Positions 13,401 to 24,100 of a stretch of DNA of 64,000 nt are shown piece by piece. The stretch's first letter is position 1; each line of letters starts with the position of its first letter. Source of the DNA: Pleodorina starrii (lineage: Eukaryota; Chlorophyta; Chlorophyceae; Chlamydomonadales; Volvocaceae); contig BRXU01000002.1 of the NCBI GenBank assembly GCA_030267565.1, forward strand, positions 7,197,501 to 7,261,500. Reading direction: 5' to 3'. The notes below the pieces were generated by a model. The model saw only the letters and a list, made by a program, of their open reading frames with translations, made no database searches and had not been told where the DNA came from. Position numbers and translations under genes: made by a program.

Positions 13401-14462
13401 CGGCCGTCCCAGCCCGCGCCGGCGCCGCATGCGAACCTCCCTAGCGTCTGGACGCAGCAGCCCCCGCTGCCGCCGCCGCCAACGCACCAGCCACTCTCTC
13501 CACAGCCCCCGCTGCCGCCGCCCCCGCCGACGACGGCGGCGGCGGCCCCACGGCCGCTGCCGTCTCATCCCGAGCTCGAACCAGGGGAGTTGCCGCCCTC
13601 GCCAGGCGAGACCGCAGCCGCGGCGCCCGGCGGTGGGTTCAATCCATGGGCTGCCGCCGGCGGCGGCGGTGGCGGCGGCGGCGCGCTGGCGACGGGCTTC
13701 GGCGGCGCCGACGGCGTTGATGCCGACGCGGAGTGGGACTTCATCGACTCAGGGGAGCCGCAGCCTGGCAGCCACACCCCCGTACGGCAGCAACCGCGGC
13801 TGCCGGCACAACAGCAGCAACAGCAGGAGGAGCAGCAGGAACATGATTCGGAGCATAACCACCACCACCACCGCCACCCCCATCACCGGGGGGAACGCAA
13901 CCGTGACCGTGACCGTGATCGGGAGCGGGAGGGACAACGGCAGCGGCGGCACTCCGAACGGGAACGTGATCGGGAGCGGGAAACCAGTCGATGCGGCATC
14001 TCGTCTGACGGTGGGAACCGTGACCACCACCATCACCACCATCCCCACCACCACAACCCTCGCCACCACCGCCGGCGAAACGACGACGAGGGCCAGGGAG
14101 GCGACGACGCTGGCGGCGGCGCCGCCGCCGCCGCCGCGTCGGCTCCGGATTCTGCGTGCGCCGCCGCCGCCGCCGCGTCCAAATCCGCCAAGGTTGCTGC
14201 CTGCGAGGCGGTGAAGTCGCTGCTGTCCCCGCTGTACGGCCGGGGGTTGTTGGACAAGGAGGCATTCAAGGAGGCGGCCCGGGCGGCCACGGCGGTGCTG
14301 GTGGGCGATATGGCGGCGGCGGGGCTGGGGGGGGAGGAGTTGCGGAGGGAGGGCGGGAGGGAGGGCGGCGGTGGGGGCGGTGGAGGGGCGGGGAGAGGGA
14401 GGGCGGCGGCTGCGCTTGCGCGGACGCTTCGCGGCATGGGGCTGGGCCATCTGGTGGAGTAG
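8587..14462 (+). CDS. PHRF1-like PHD and RING finger protein with an RD-rich region and SRI-like C-terminus
   Basis: Seven exons: 8587-8657, 9016-9115, 9487-9813, 10414-10513, 10926-10979, 11247-12085 and 12264-14462. All phases match with GT-AG sites and give 1229 aa. Residues 5-43 form a C3HC4 RING (C5, C8, C21, H23, C26, C29, C40, C43). Residues 183-225 form a PHD finger (C183, C186, C198, C201, H206, C209, C222, C225) with the typical LLLCDGCD core. Acidic and Ala/Gly/Ser/Pro-rich stretches follow, then His and Arg/Asp/Glu-rich tracts. From about 1145 a helical segment (EAVKSLLSPLYGRGLLDKEA) resembles the C-terminus of PHRF1-class proteins. In that family RING gives E3 ligase activity, PHD binds histone tails and the C-terminus binds phosphorylated RNA polymerase II CTD; these roles are transferred from the family. 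The start leaves only four residues before the RING, so an upstream exon is not excluded. Confidence 0.85.
10188..10256 (+). repeat. Dispersed ~65-bp element, best copy
   Basis: Runs from GGTACCGCAGCGG through AACGGAGGCGGCGTTAGC and AACGGACCCTGAACCCAGCA to CAATACTTA. Diverged copies lie at 19844-19890 and 24454-24513 (inverted). Partial ones lie at 1-36, about 23571-23590 (inverted) and about 33555-33590. Possibly a short non-autonomous transposon or solo terminal repeat. Confidence 0.6.
10367..10407. repeat. (CTAT)n microsatellite in intron 3 of the PHRF1-like gene
   Basis: About ten CTAT units end a few bases before the acceptor of exon 4 at 10414, so the repeat occupies the position of the polypyrimidine tract. 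Confidence 0.9.
10610..10765. repeat. CACTCG/CTCGCT-rich low-complexity tract in intron 4 of the PHRF1-like gene
   Basis: A degenerate tetranucleotide tract of ACTC and GCTC units lies between exons 10414-10513 and 10926-10979. Confidence 0.8.
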
Positions 14463-15000
14463 GGCTTACGGTAGGGTTGAAGCGGATACGAACAGCAGCC
14501 GAGGCGTCATTGGCGAACGGACTGGGGGTAGGGTAGGGTAGGATGTCGTAGAGGAGGAGGGCGAGGGAGGGCGGGGCGACGCCAGGCAAGGCGTTGGCGG
14601 CCCGCGCGGAGGCTTGCGGTTTGCGTTGGCCGCTGCGGTTTGGGCGTTGTTGTACGGTGCATTGTTGTACCACACCGTACCGTACACCTGCCCGTCATGG
14701 CGGGGGCCCGTCCGACCTCCGCTTCAGCCTTCAGGTGTCCGGTCTTACCCCTTGTGTTGGTTGGCCTGGGCCAACCGAACAACGAGCATCAACAGAATGC
14801 AACCGCTTGCTGCCGCCGTCGCCTCGGAGACATCGTAGAGCTTCTCAAGGCGTTCCTTGCCGTACCCTGCCCCAGAGGTGCGTTTAGCGGCAAGGATACT
14901 GGCACAGCGAGTTTGTGCTCACAGCGAAAGGGACTCACAAGGGTCTGGAGAAAAGGGGGAGTGGGAGAGATAGGGGGAGTGGGAGAACGATGGGCATGAG

Positions 15001-15154
15001 CCCCCACCCGCACCCCCACCCGCACCCCCACCCGCACCCCCACCCGCACCCCCACCCGCACCCCCACCCGCACCCCCACCCGCACCCCCACCCCCACCCG
15101 CACCCCCACCCGCACCCCCACCCGCACCCCCACCCGCACCCCCACCCGCACCCA
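15001..15154. repeat. Minisatellite, 12-bp unit CCCCCACCCGCA
   Basis: About 13 head-to-tail copies, one of them half-length, lie about 0.5 kb past the stop codon of the PHRF1-like gene. The complementary strand is a G-run array that could form G-quadruplexes. Confidence 0.95.
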
Positions 15155-15200
15155 GAGGAGTCCCCGGGATGGCATGAACAGCGCACACGAGGCTCTACCC

Positions 15201-15261
15201 TCACCTCACCTCACCTCACCTCACCTCACCTCACCTCACCTCACCTCACCTCACCTCACCT
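15201..15261. repeat. (TCACC)n pentanucleotide repeat
   Basis: Twelve near-perfect TCACC units lie 46 bp after the 12-bp minisatellite. Confidence 0.95.
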
Positions 15262-17565
15262 GTGGGGAGCAGCGCCGTCAGGAGAAGCAGCTCTCCAGCG
15301 CCGGCTACGAAGCGCTAAGAAGCGCTAGGTTGTGGTGGGGATGGCGAGGGGTGGCGCCCGGCTGTCTCGGCGGGTGGGACCGCGGGGGAGGGGGCCGCAC
15401 GTGCCGGGGGGGTGGGTAGGGGAAGGGTTGCGCGGCTCGGCTGGGCTGCCGCCGCGAGCGACCTGGGGGCTGGACCGTTGTTGCTGTTGTAGTTGTTGTT
15501 GTTACGTTGGGCTCCAGGGCTCCAGGCTCCAGTGACGTTGGACTCATACACACTCCGACGGTGTGTGAACTGTGATACGGCGCCGCGAGGGCAAGGTACC
15601 GCCCGGCTCTTGGCTGCGGCTGCGGGTGGCGGGGTCTGCGGGGTCCGGGGGCCTTGTCCACTACAGACGTACAGAGGACTCCGAGCACGTACATGAGATG
15701 AGTCACACACCGTACTGCACTCGGGAGGGGGTAAAAAGAAGATGCCGCAGGGGAGGTGGAGGGAATCTGGCGTGGCGTGGTGTACTTCAACCTTACGCTG
15801 TTGAACTGAAGGCGGTTTTGCCCCCGACAATAAGGTACACGACGGACAGGTGTCCTCGTTGTGGTGTGGTGCGGAGGGCGGAGGGCGGCCCTCTCTCGGA
15901 AGGCGGACTGCATTGGGGGGGCCTTGCAACGCCGCCTCGTGTGGTGTGGTTTGGGGGAAGGGCGGAGACATGGGTGGCCGCTCCGTTCCACGGCCGTCTC
16001 GCCCAGGTTCGTCCGGGGAGAGGGGCCCTTGGGGGGACACCAGGGGAGCGCAACGGTCCGAGCCTGAGATGCCGTACGATGCCGTACGGGGCCAAAAAAC
16101 TGCATTTCTTGGCAGCTAATCGTCGTACCGGTACCATACCGTGCATTACGGCATGGCGCCGCATCGTTGGTACGGTACTTTCTGGTTCTTTTTTATTTTT
16201 AAGAACGGGTCTTGAACCTCCGTAAAGGCACTGACGGTTAAGGCACGGTAGCGCAGTGTTGCTTCCGGGAGCTTAGGGCGCTGCAAGTCTGCAACACCGG
16301 AAACGACCAAAAGGCATCGGACCGGCCCCCACCCGTGAAGGAGCCCCAGGCCCCTGCACCCACCAAATTACCGTAGCGAGAGCGCTGTTGCTTACAGCAG
16401 CGGACCTCTATATAAAGGAAGTCGCCTGGCTACATTGTACCGGCATAAATCGAAGTTACCAGCCGCCGAACCTATCCGCACACTGCGGGTCTTACGAGAC
16501 GTCGCGTAGCTCGTAGCCTGCCGGCGTGCCGGGGGGAAGACAAGGGGGCGTCGGCCGCCTGGGCAGCGCAGCGCAGGGGTGGTCGATCGGATGGGAACAT
16601 GGAATGCGCAAAGCCGCTGTAATCGGTCTCACGCACAGACGGCCAACGAAAGAAGCCGGGGACATACAGAAAAATGGGCTGCGCTCCATACGCTGTGCGC
16701 TCCTGTACCGCGTCCCTCCCTGCTCCCTCCCTCCCCCCTCTCCCTCCCTGGATGTGTGGCGGGCTCTCCGCCCCCCCACCTCCATCGGGATTCCCAAGCA
16801 CCGGCAGTGGGCTCCAGACTGAAGAAGTGTAGAGCCAACGGGCCAGCTGGAGGTGACAAGGGCAGCCGAGGCGTCCATCCAGACCAGACAGCACGAGTCA
16901 CCCAGACCCACCCAGACAGGAACGAGCAAGCCCGCGAGGAAAGGCTCAGAAAACCGCAACCACGGGAAAATTCGCCACGAGGCTCCCCAACGGGCAATTG
17001 GCTCCGGGGCCGCACACGATGGCCCACGAACAGACGTAACGAGGATGGACTGGGTTGGCTTGGGGTTGGACGGCGCACGTGGAGCAAGGTGGTCAACCTT
17101 GCAGCTGTGGCAGCGACAGTCCGCAACTCTTAAGTGGCAGCCGGGTTCCCAGGCGAGTGCTGATTCGGTCCCTGGACAGCACCTGGACCGGCTGATAACC
17201 TCGGTCCACACCGCAGCCATCGACGGAAGCCTGTGAGAAGTCTCGGAGCGCGGGCAGGCTTTCCAGGCGTGTGGCTGCCATGTCCCAGGGAAGCGGGAAG
17301 GGAGGGAGGTGGTCAACTGGCCATCCACTGAACGGCCGCCGTACGGAATCCGGATCTGAGGATCAAACTTGCCACGGAGCAAGCTTAGGGAAATAACGCT
17401 TTTTCCATCGATGACGAGTTACCTATTTGGATAAGTTCTTGGGCCTTCTGCTCACGCCAAGCCTTGCGGAAGGCCGCTGAGTCCATCTTACAAGTTTGGC
17501 ATTATGCTGTCGCATACAGGCGCATGAAGCCTTGAGCATAAATGTGAATGATATAGGGGCAAAAA

Positions 17566-19644
17566 ATGTCTCAGTCAGTCACTCTGCGTACAACAGACGG
17601 CTCGAGTATTTGGCTGCCGGGCATCGTGGCGTGCATTGCGCACCATCTGCCAGCTAACGAAGTGGCAAGCACATTACGACTGGTAGACAAGACGACATCG
17701 CAGCAGTTCGCAACTCACAAGACCTTGCGGCTCTCGCTTCCGTCACCCATCCACGTGTTCCGGGAGCGCTGGGGCCGCCCGGGCGCTTTTCGCGAGTTGT
17801 CTCACAGGCAGCGGCTGCAGCTGCTGTGCCTGACGGCGGCAAGCGGCAGCGTCGCAAACATGGAGGTTGCCCTGGTCAGTGCGGGTCTTGATCTTCGGGG
17901 CGTGCTCCTCGAGGCCGCCGCAGCCGCGGACCAGCTCGACATATGCAAGGTGCTGCGTGCGCGCGGCTGCCTCTGGGGCTTTTCTCTGTCAGCCGCGGCG
18001 AAGGCCGGCCACCGCCACGTGTGCGAGTGGATGTTGGCCAGCGGCTGCCGCCTCGACATGTACGTCGTTTACATTGATTGCTGGAGCGAGAGGGAGGACC
18101 TTTTGCAGTGGCTGCTGACGGAGTTGCAGGGCCGTCGCAACGACGGCGCGTATGGTCTCTGCCGGTTGTTTTTGGGGCCCGCGACGGAGTGCTTGAGCCT
18201 GGCGGCGCTGCAGCGGCTGTGGCAGCAGCTCATGGCAGGGCACCATGGCAGCGAACTGCAGCAGCAGCTTGAGCAGCTCGATGTGGCGGATCGGGGCTCC
18301 ACCCTGGCGGCCGCGGCCGGCAGCACCACGCCCGATTGGCAGGCCAAAGTGGAGTGGCTGGAGGGGCTGGGCTACCCCCGCACGGCTAGGGCATGTGAGT
18401 CCGCTGTTCGGGCAGGTAACGGCGATGCAGTGGTGGCGCGTCTGCAGTGGCTGCACGGCCGGGGCTACCCCCTGGAGGCGTCGGTGGCGGAGGCTGCGGT
18501 CCGTGCCGGCAATCTTGCCACCCTGCGCTTCCTGGTGGAGCAAGCGGGGGTGCGGCCCACCAATGATCAGTTCCCCGTGACGGCTGCAGCCGCCCAGGGC
18601 CACCTGGCCGTACTGCAGTACCTGCACGCCAGCGGCTTGCCCGTCAACACCCGTTCTGTTGCAGAAGAGGCGGCCCGGGGGGGTCACCTGCCGCTGGTGG
18701 CCTGGGCGGTGGAGGTCCTGCACGTCGCACCCGCTGACGGCGAAGATAGCTTGCTCGACTGCGCGGCGACGAGCGGCAACCTAGAGCTTATGGCCTGGCT
18801 TCACGTCCGCGGCTGGGCCTTGGGCCCCATTGCCATCCCCAACGGCACCAACAGCGGCTGCGAAGAGGCGCTGGAGTGGCTGGTGGAGCAGGGCTGCCCC
18901 TTCCCGGTGGGTGTCCCCGTCCTCGTTTGTCACCACCGCATGTACGATGCGCTCCGTGTGGCCCACCAGTTGTGGCCCACCGGTGGTTCATTTTGCATGC
19001 GCTGTGCGTGCCCAGCCAGGTCAATCGGCAGGTCCATTAGATGCGTGTGCCGGGCCACGGTGTGGCCTCTGTCCGCCGAGCGAGCTGCTCGAGGCGTTAT
19101 TCATGGCGTCGATGAAAACAGCTGTTTTCAGATTTGCATTTGCGCCTTCCGGGACAGAGTCACTCACTGCCAAGCTGCCAAAGTGCAGCACCGGAAAACT
19201 CCGCTGCCGGGGAGCTAGGCTGTGAGGCCGCATGGGAGTTCACCGCCCCTGACTGCCAAACCGCCCGTCCCTGCATTGATGTGTGTATGTACGGCATTCA
19301 TGTATGTTCCTTGGCGGCCTCAGCTCGATGGCGGCGCCTACCTCGGAGCCGCCGGCAACGGTGATTTGGCAATGCTCCGCTGCCTGCACCGGCTGGGCTG
19401 CCCCTGGGGGCGTCCGGGGAAGCTGCTGGCGGACTGCATCCTCCTCAGCAACTTGGTCTCCGTCGCCGTGATGCAGTGCCTGCTGGACTTGGGCTGCCCC
19501 GAAATGGACTGGGATGCTGCGGTCAAGTTGGCGAACTGCTGCACGATGCAAAGGGAGCCCCGGGAGCGCTACGCGGCGCTGCTGGCATGGCTGGGTGAGC
19601 AGCGGCGGCGGCGGCGGCGATCGCCTGGGGCCCAAGGGGCCTAG
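17566..19644 (+). CDS. Ankyrin-type repeat protein with F-box-like N-terminus
   Basis: Proposed exons are 17566-18906 and 19324-19644 (553 aa). The ATG sits in an A-rich context (gggcaaaaaATG). The N-terminus (WLPGIVACIAHHLPANEVA, then TLRLVDK) resembles the F-box-like start of a large family of ankyrin-type proteins in volvocine algae. The body carries repeats such as AAAQGHLAVLQYLHASGLP, AARGGHLPLVAWAVE and AAGNGDLAMLRCLHRLGCPW, each about 30-35 residues and built from paired helices. The first exon stays open to 19218, but the reading after 18906 loses the repeat pattern. A GTGGGT donor at 18907 and a CAG acceptor at 19321-19323 restore it in phase (GCPFP joined to LDGGAY). Role: probably protein binding, perhaps as a ubiquitin-ligase adaptor; this is inference. 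The intron is less certain than the repeat assignment. Confidence 0.72.
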
Positions 19645-21117
19645 CTCGAGCCTAGCAAGGGGCCTAGCTCGAGCCTAGCAACGAACAGTGGCGGCAGACT
19701 TACCTTGGAGAGGATGTCTTGCCTTACTTGTAGTGCGGGGCATATGTGGGTTGGGTGCGGCTTACCGCATTGTCCGGTGCCGGGGGTCGGTAGGGCTGCC
19801 ACCCAGGGCTGCCACCCAGCAGCCACCCACCCAGGGTTGGTCGGTAAGTATTGCTGGGTTCCGGGTCCGTTCACTGACGACGTCTCCGTCGGGGGCATGC
19901 ATGGCCTTGAGGTTGTGCATGCCGGTCGCGCACGTGCTGCACTCGTGGACGTGGTTCATGCTGCGCTTGGCAGCTCCGATAAGAGCAGGACTCCTCAAGC
20001 TCTGTTCTGCCTTTGCTGTACGGCATTGGAGGGCCTTCGTCTAGGTAAGCAGCCGAGTGCTGCAAGGGGTGGCTAACTGCAGTCGGCGGGGCTGCATTAC
20101 CGCATTACTACCGCCATCACGCTGCGCCACGTTGCTGGCACCGGTACGTTACACCGTGTCACAGTTCGCCACGTCCAGCCACGTCGTCGCGGCACACCGG
20201 TCATCTTGGCTGTCGGGCGACAAACGGTGCTGGACCCATGGGGGGTTGCATTGCGCATGTACTGTACGTTTGCTGGGTGCGGGGATGCTGTGGGCAAAGG
20301 CGCAGTGTGGGGGCTGTGGGGCGGCTATCCAGCGCACAGATGGTGGAGACTGCGGACTAAGGGCGCGTGCACCGCTGCCGCCCCACCTCGCTGCCATGCA
20401 TGGAACCAACAAACGCCGAACGAAACCCGCGAAGAGGGGCCCGGACATTTTCCAGGTTAATAAAATAGAATACGGCATTTTCAACCCCGCCGGCAAACAA
20501 CCAGGCCTCAACAATGTAACCCAAGCAAAGCCCGCAACGCCACATTCGTTCTCCCGCCCACAGATGATAGCACACCGGGCCCCGGGCCCACAGGCTCCAG
20601 GAAGGGAGGGAGGCAGACCCACGGGTCTACCGGCACCTCGTTTCTTCTCAGCGGTTGGCGCCACAGCGTGTGGTGCCAACCGTGCATACACGCATCTGCC
20701 ATACGGTATGTGGATCAGAGCCCGCCGCCGCCATCACACCGCCTTTCAAATATAAGGCCCTCGGAACCGCGGTGAGACCCCTGGCGGTGTTTCTACCAGC
20801 CTCCTGGATTCGCAGGAAGATCCAAACAGGGACAGGAACAGCGCGCCCCAGCTTGGGCGAAGACGAGCTGGATTACGAAGGCCGCAGCACTGCTGGAATA
20901 CCGTAATCGGTTCCAAAACACATTGCCGACCCTAACTGCACCAACCCGCCAAATCCCTCAGGAATAGATAGGGCTTTGGATTCGATTTGTATGCGTCCGC
21001 CCGGGACAGGCGAGGTGCCAGGGCCGTCGTCGTCGTACATGTCGTAATACCGTACTTTGTGAGAGGATCAATGTGCGCCCGCCTCCAGCGGGCAACTTGT
21101 CGTACACCATTATGTCA
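19645..21117. other. Intergenic region between convergent genes
   Basis: It holds the 3' UTRs of the ankyrin-type gene (plus) and the protease gene (minus). A 23-bp direct repeat around GGGGCCTAGCTCGAGCCTAG lies at 19634-19680, just at and after the stop codon. A copy of a dispersed ~65-bp element lies at 19844-19890 and a 12-bp palindrome at 20616-20627. I see no coherent coding sequence. Confidence 0.6.
19844..19890 (-). repeat. Dispersed ~65-bp element, inverted partial copy
   Basis: GTAAGTATTGCTGGGTTCCG, then GGTCCGTTC and GACGTCTCCGTC, corresponds in reverse to 10188-10256. Confidence 0.55.
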
Positions 21118-24100
21118 TCACGTGATGCGGCGGCGTCGCGCCAGCGCGAACGGCACCGCGCACAGCCCGCCGATCACCGCCAGAAGTACGACACCTCCCA
21201 CGCCAATCAGTACGGGTACGAACACGTGATCGCTGATCCAAGATCCGCCGCCGCCGCCGCCGCCCGGCTCGTCCGTGGTCACGGTGGCTTCATCATTGCC
21301 TGTTGAGGAAATGGAGGGAGGGAGGCGAAGGGAAGGGAGGGGAGGTCAACGAAGGGAGAGGGGTGCTGGCATCCGAAAGGCGGGGTTCGCGAGCTGCTGT
21401 ATTTGGGTTTTAGGGTTTTCAAGGGTTTTTAGAGTTTTGGGAGAGTGGGAAAGTGCGGGTGGGTAACGCCAGAACGGGGTACGGCAGTTGCGGGGACGTG
21501 GATGCATACACCGACCGCCGTAAAGGCACCAGCGACTGCAAAAGTGGTACTCCAGTGGGTCGCGGGCGCCCTGCGTTCAGATGTTCACTCCTCCTGCCAT
21601 TCCCCTCTCCCAAAGAGCTGCTTTTGTTGCTGCTACTGCTATTACTGCTGCCGTGCCATGGGCGGTGTAGCACATCAGATCTGAGCGGCAGGTGGAGGTG
21701 GTCGTGGGGCCGTGTGCACGAGCGGCAGGCGGCGACACGCACCCTCTTGGTAGCCGGGAGGTATGTCGAGCTGCGCCGCGGCCGACTGCTCGTCCTCGTT
21801 GTACCACGTTGCGAGTGTGCCGTACACAAAGTCGTTGAGTTCGGTGCCCACGTTGTACGACGTACCGTCCTGCGGTCACGCCCACGAAAATGGACGAGCG
21901 GAGTGTCAGCGGCTCATCAGCTGAGGCCGGGCCGTGTGTGCGTTTGTGTGTATGCGGGTTAACCGATTGTGGAATGTCTGAATCTCTTGCCGTACTTATC
22001 GCATTTTTGATGCACGAAGCGAACCGACCCACGGGTCTCCTCCAAGGACGCCACAGGACGCCTCTCACCCGAGCGACTCGGAAGGGGAATGTTGTTATGT
22101 TTGCCCATAGAAGTCTGAATAGAAGTGAATATATCACCGACTTACCCGAGCCGAGCAATCGGTCAATCGGGTATGCACAGGTCACATACCACATGTGTGC
22201 TGTGCCGGGAACCTTCGTCACTGGGGACGTGGACGTGGACGTGGACGCGCAGCTCTAGCCAAGCACGCCAGCTAGCCCTGCCAGACCCCTCCCAGTTGCT
22301 GCCATCTCCCCCCCCCCACACACACACACCTCAAACTTGATGACGCCCGTCAAAATGGCCCGAATGGTGTTGTTGCCGCCGCCGCCGCCGCCAGTGATGT
22401 TGGTGGTGGCGTTGGCAGCGCCGGCCGGCGCCGAAAAGACGTTGGCCGCAGCAGCAGCCGGGTCAGCGGCTGCGGACTGTCCGCCGCTGTTCACCTCGGC
22501 GGCTGTCTGCCACAGGGCTGAGCCGCTCTGTCCCTCCCAACTGACGCAATCGTGAACCACCTGAGGGGGGGAGGGAGGGAGGGGGGGGGAGGGAGGGAGG
22601 GGGGGAGGGGGGGAGGGAGGGGGGGAGGGAGGGAGGGGGGGAGGGAGGGAGGGAGGGGGGAATGCAGCCCAGTGGGAGGTGTGCCGGTATGTGTTGAGGT
22701 GTAATGCGTGTGTGTGCGAGGTGTGTGCCTCGCCACCCCCCAACCCCCCAAGCCCCAACCCCCCGACCCCCCCAACCCCCAGCCAGCCCGAAGCACCCGC
22801 TTTCCTCGCCCGACACCGTGACTCGAATCGAACCGAAGCAGGCGATGCGATGCGATGCGAGCCGCACACACGCACTGCGAAATGGTGACTGCCGCGCCCG
22901 CCCGGGTTTGTAGCTCCGAAACCGACGGTGCTCGGCAACACCCGGCCCTGACCTCCCCACATATCTCCTTTATCCCCCATCCACCTATTACCTTCAACCC
23001 TAAAGCCCAACGCCGGTTCCTGCTAAGCCCGCCCACGCCCGCCCACGCCCGCCAACGCCAACGCCCGCCCACCATATTTTCGCAGCCGATGTTACATCCC
23101 TTCAGCTCCGTGCCCTCAAAGTCGAACCGCACCCGGGGGCAGCGGACAGTCCACATGGTGCCCCGGGGCTTGTCACCTGACAGCAGGGGGGAGATGGGGG
23201 GGGGGGGCGGATGGGGGGTTTGAAGAGTGAATTTGCGAGAATGTAATGCCAGACCGGGGGGTTGGGCGGGTAGTAAGGGGGCCAATGTATGGGTAGGGGG
23301 GGCCCTACCGGTTCCGTTACCTGGGGGTGTATGGATGAGAAGATTGGCCGGGTAAGCCGCATGTAGGTGCCCGCACGCCCTCGTGCTTTGATTGCTGCTC
23401 CTTCCACCCCCCCCCGCTCCTCAATGCAAAGCAAGTACGCGTTGATTACTTGCTTTGATTATGGAGGGGGGGGGTTGGAAGGATTAACAACAATTACAGC
23501 GCGACCCGGAGCCCCCAGTGTGGGCCTCGGAGCCGTTGCGACCGCCGATGGGGCTCCTCCCCAACCGCTCCGTCCCTTCGCTGCGGTATCTTCTTTTTTA
23601 ACCTCTCAACCCCCCATCATCCCCCCCCCCCACACACGCGCACACACACACACATACCGCCCCCAATCGGGTACCGCCCAACCACCCACACATCCCACTA
23701 CATCTAAACACGCACCAAACCCACCGACCCACACTCTGCAGCAGAACCCCAGCCCCCAACACCGCCGTCCACGACTTTAAACCTCGCACATTCCAATGAA
23801 CCTTGCAGCCCTGCCAACCGTCAACCGCCAACCGCCAACCTCCAACCACCAGGCTGGATGCCGCCCATCGGGCTCTGCTCCCCTCTCCTTTGCTTCTCTC
23901 AGCTCCGCCCACCGCCGACATCCGCCAAACCCTCACTACCCCACACCCCCCCACACACCCCCACCCCACCCACGCACCCGGGTACCCCGCCGTCTGCAGA
24001 TCCATCACCTCCTGCCCCACCCCTGGAGCTATGGGCAGTGTGAAGGTCTCCGGGGGCAGGGGGGTGTCCAGGGTGAGGAGTGCAAAGTCGTAATTGAGGG

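Larger units (their letters stand above)
14463..17565. other. Intergenic region with minisatellites; no supportable gene
   Basis: This holds the 3' UTR of the PHRF1-like gene, two minisatellites (15001-15154 and 15201-15261) and GC-rich sequence with scattered CCGTACGG-like short palindromes near 16065-16170. A TATATAAA box occurs at 16409-16416, but no coding sequence follows at a plausible distance. Long open frames on the minus strand at 16492-17382 have no recognisable domain, and their composition is like that of other frames here. I see no reliable gene. Confidence 0.6.

Noticed and set aside
16199..16262. tRNA or SINE remnant (GGTTCAAGACC B-box-like string on minus, GGTAGCGCAGTG A-box-like string on plus)
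   Set aside because: The two boxes are on opposite strands and no cloverleaf can be folded.
16492..17382. 296-codon open frame on the minus strand
   Set aside because: No domain or splice-supported partner, and GC-rich sequence produces long chance frames here.
18907..19218. Continuation of ankyrin-type exon 1 to the stop at 19218
   Set aside because: The repeat pattern is lost after 18906 and a donor there joins in phase to exon 19324-19644, which resumes it. Kept as an alternative if no intron is confirmed.
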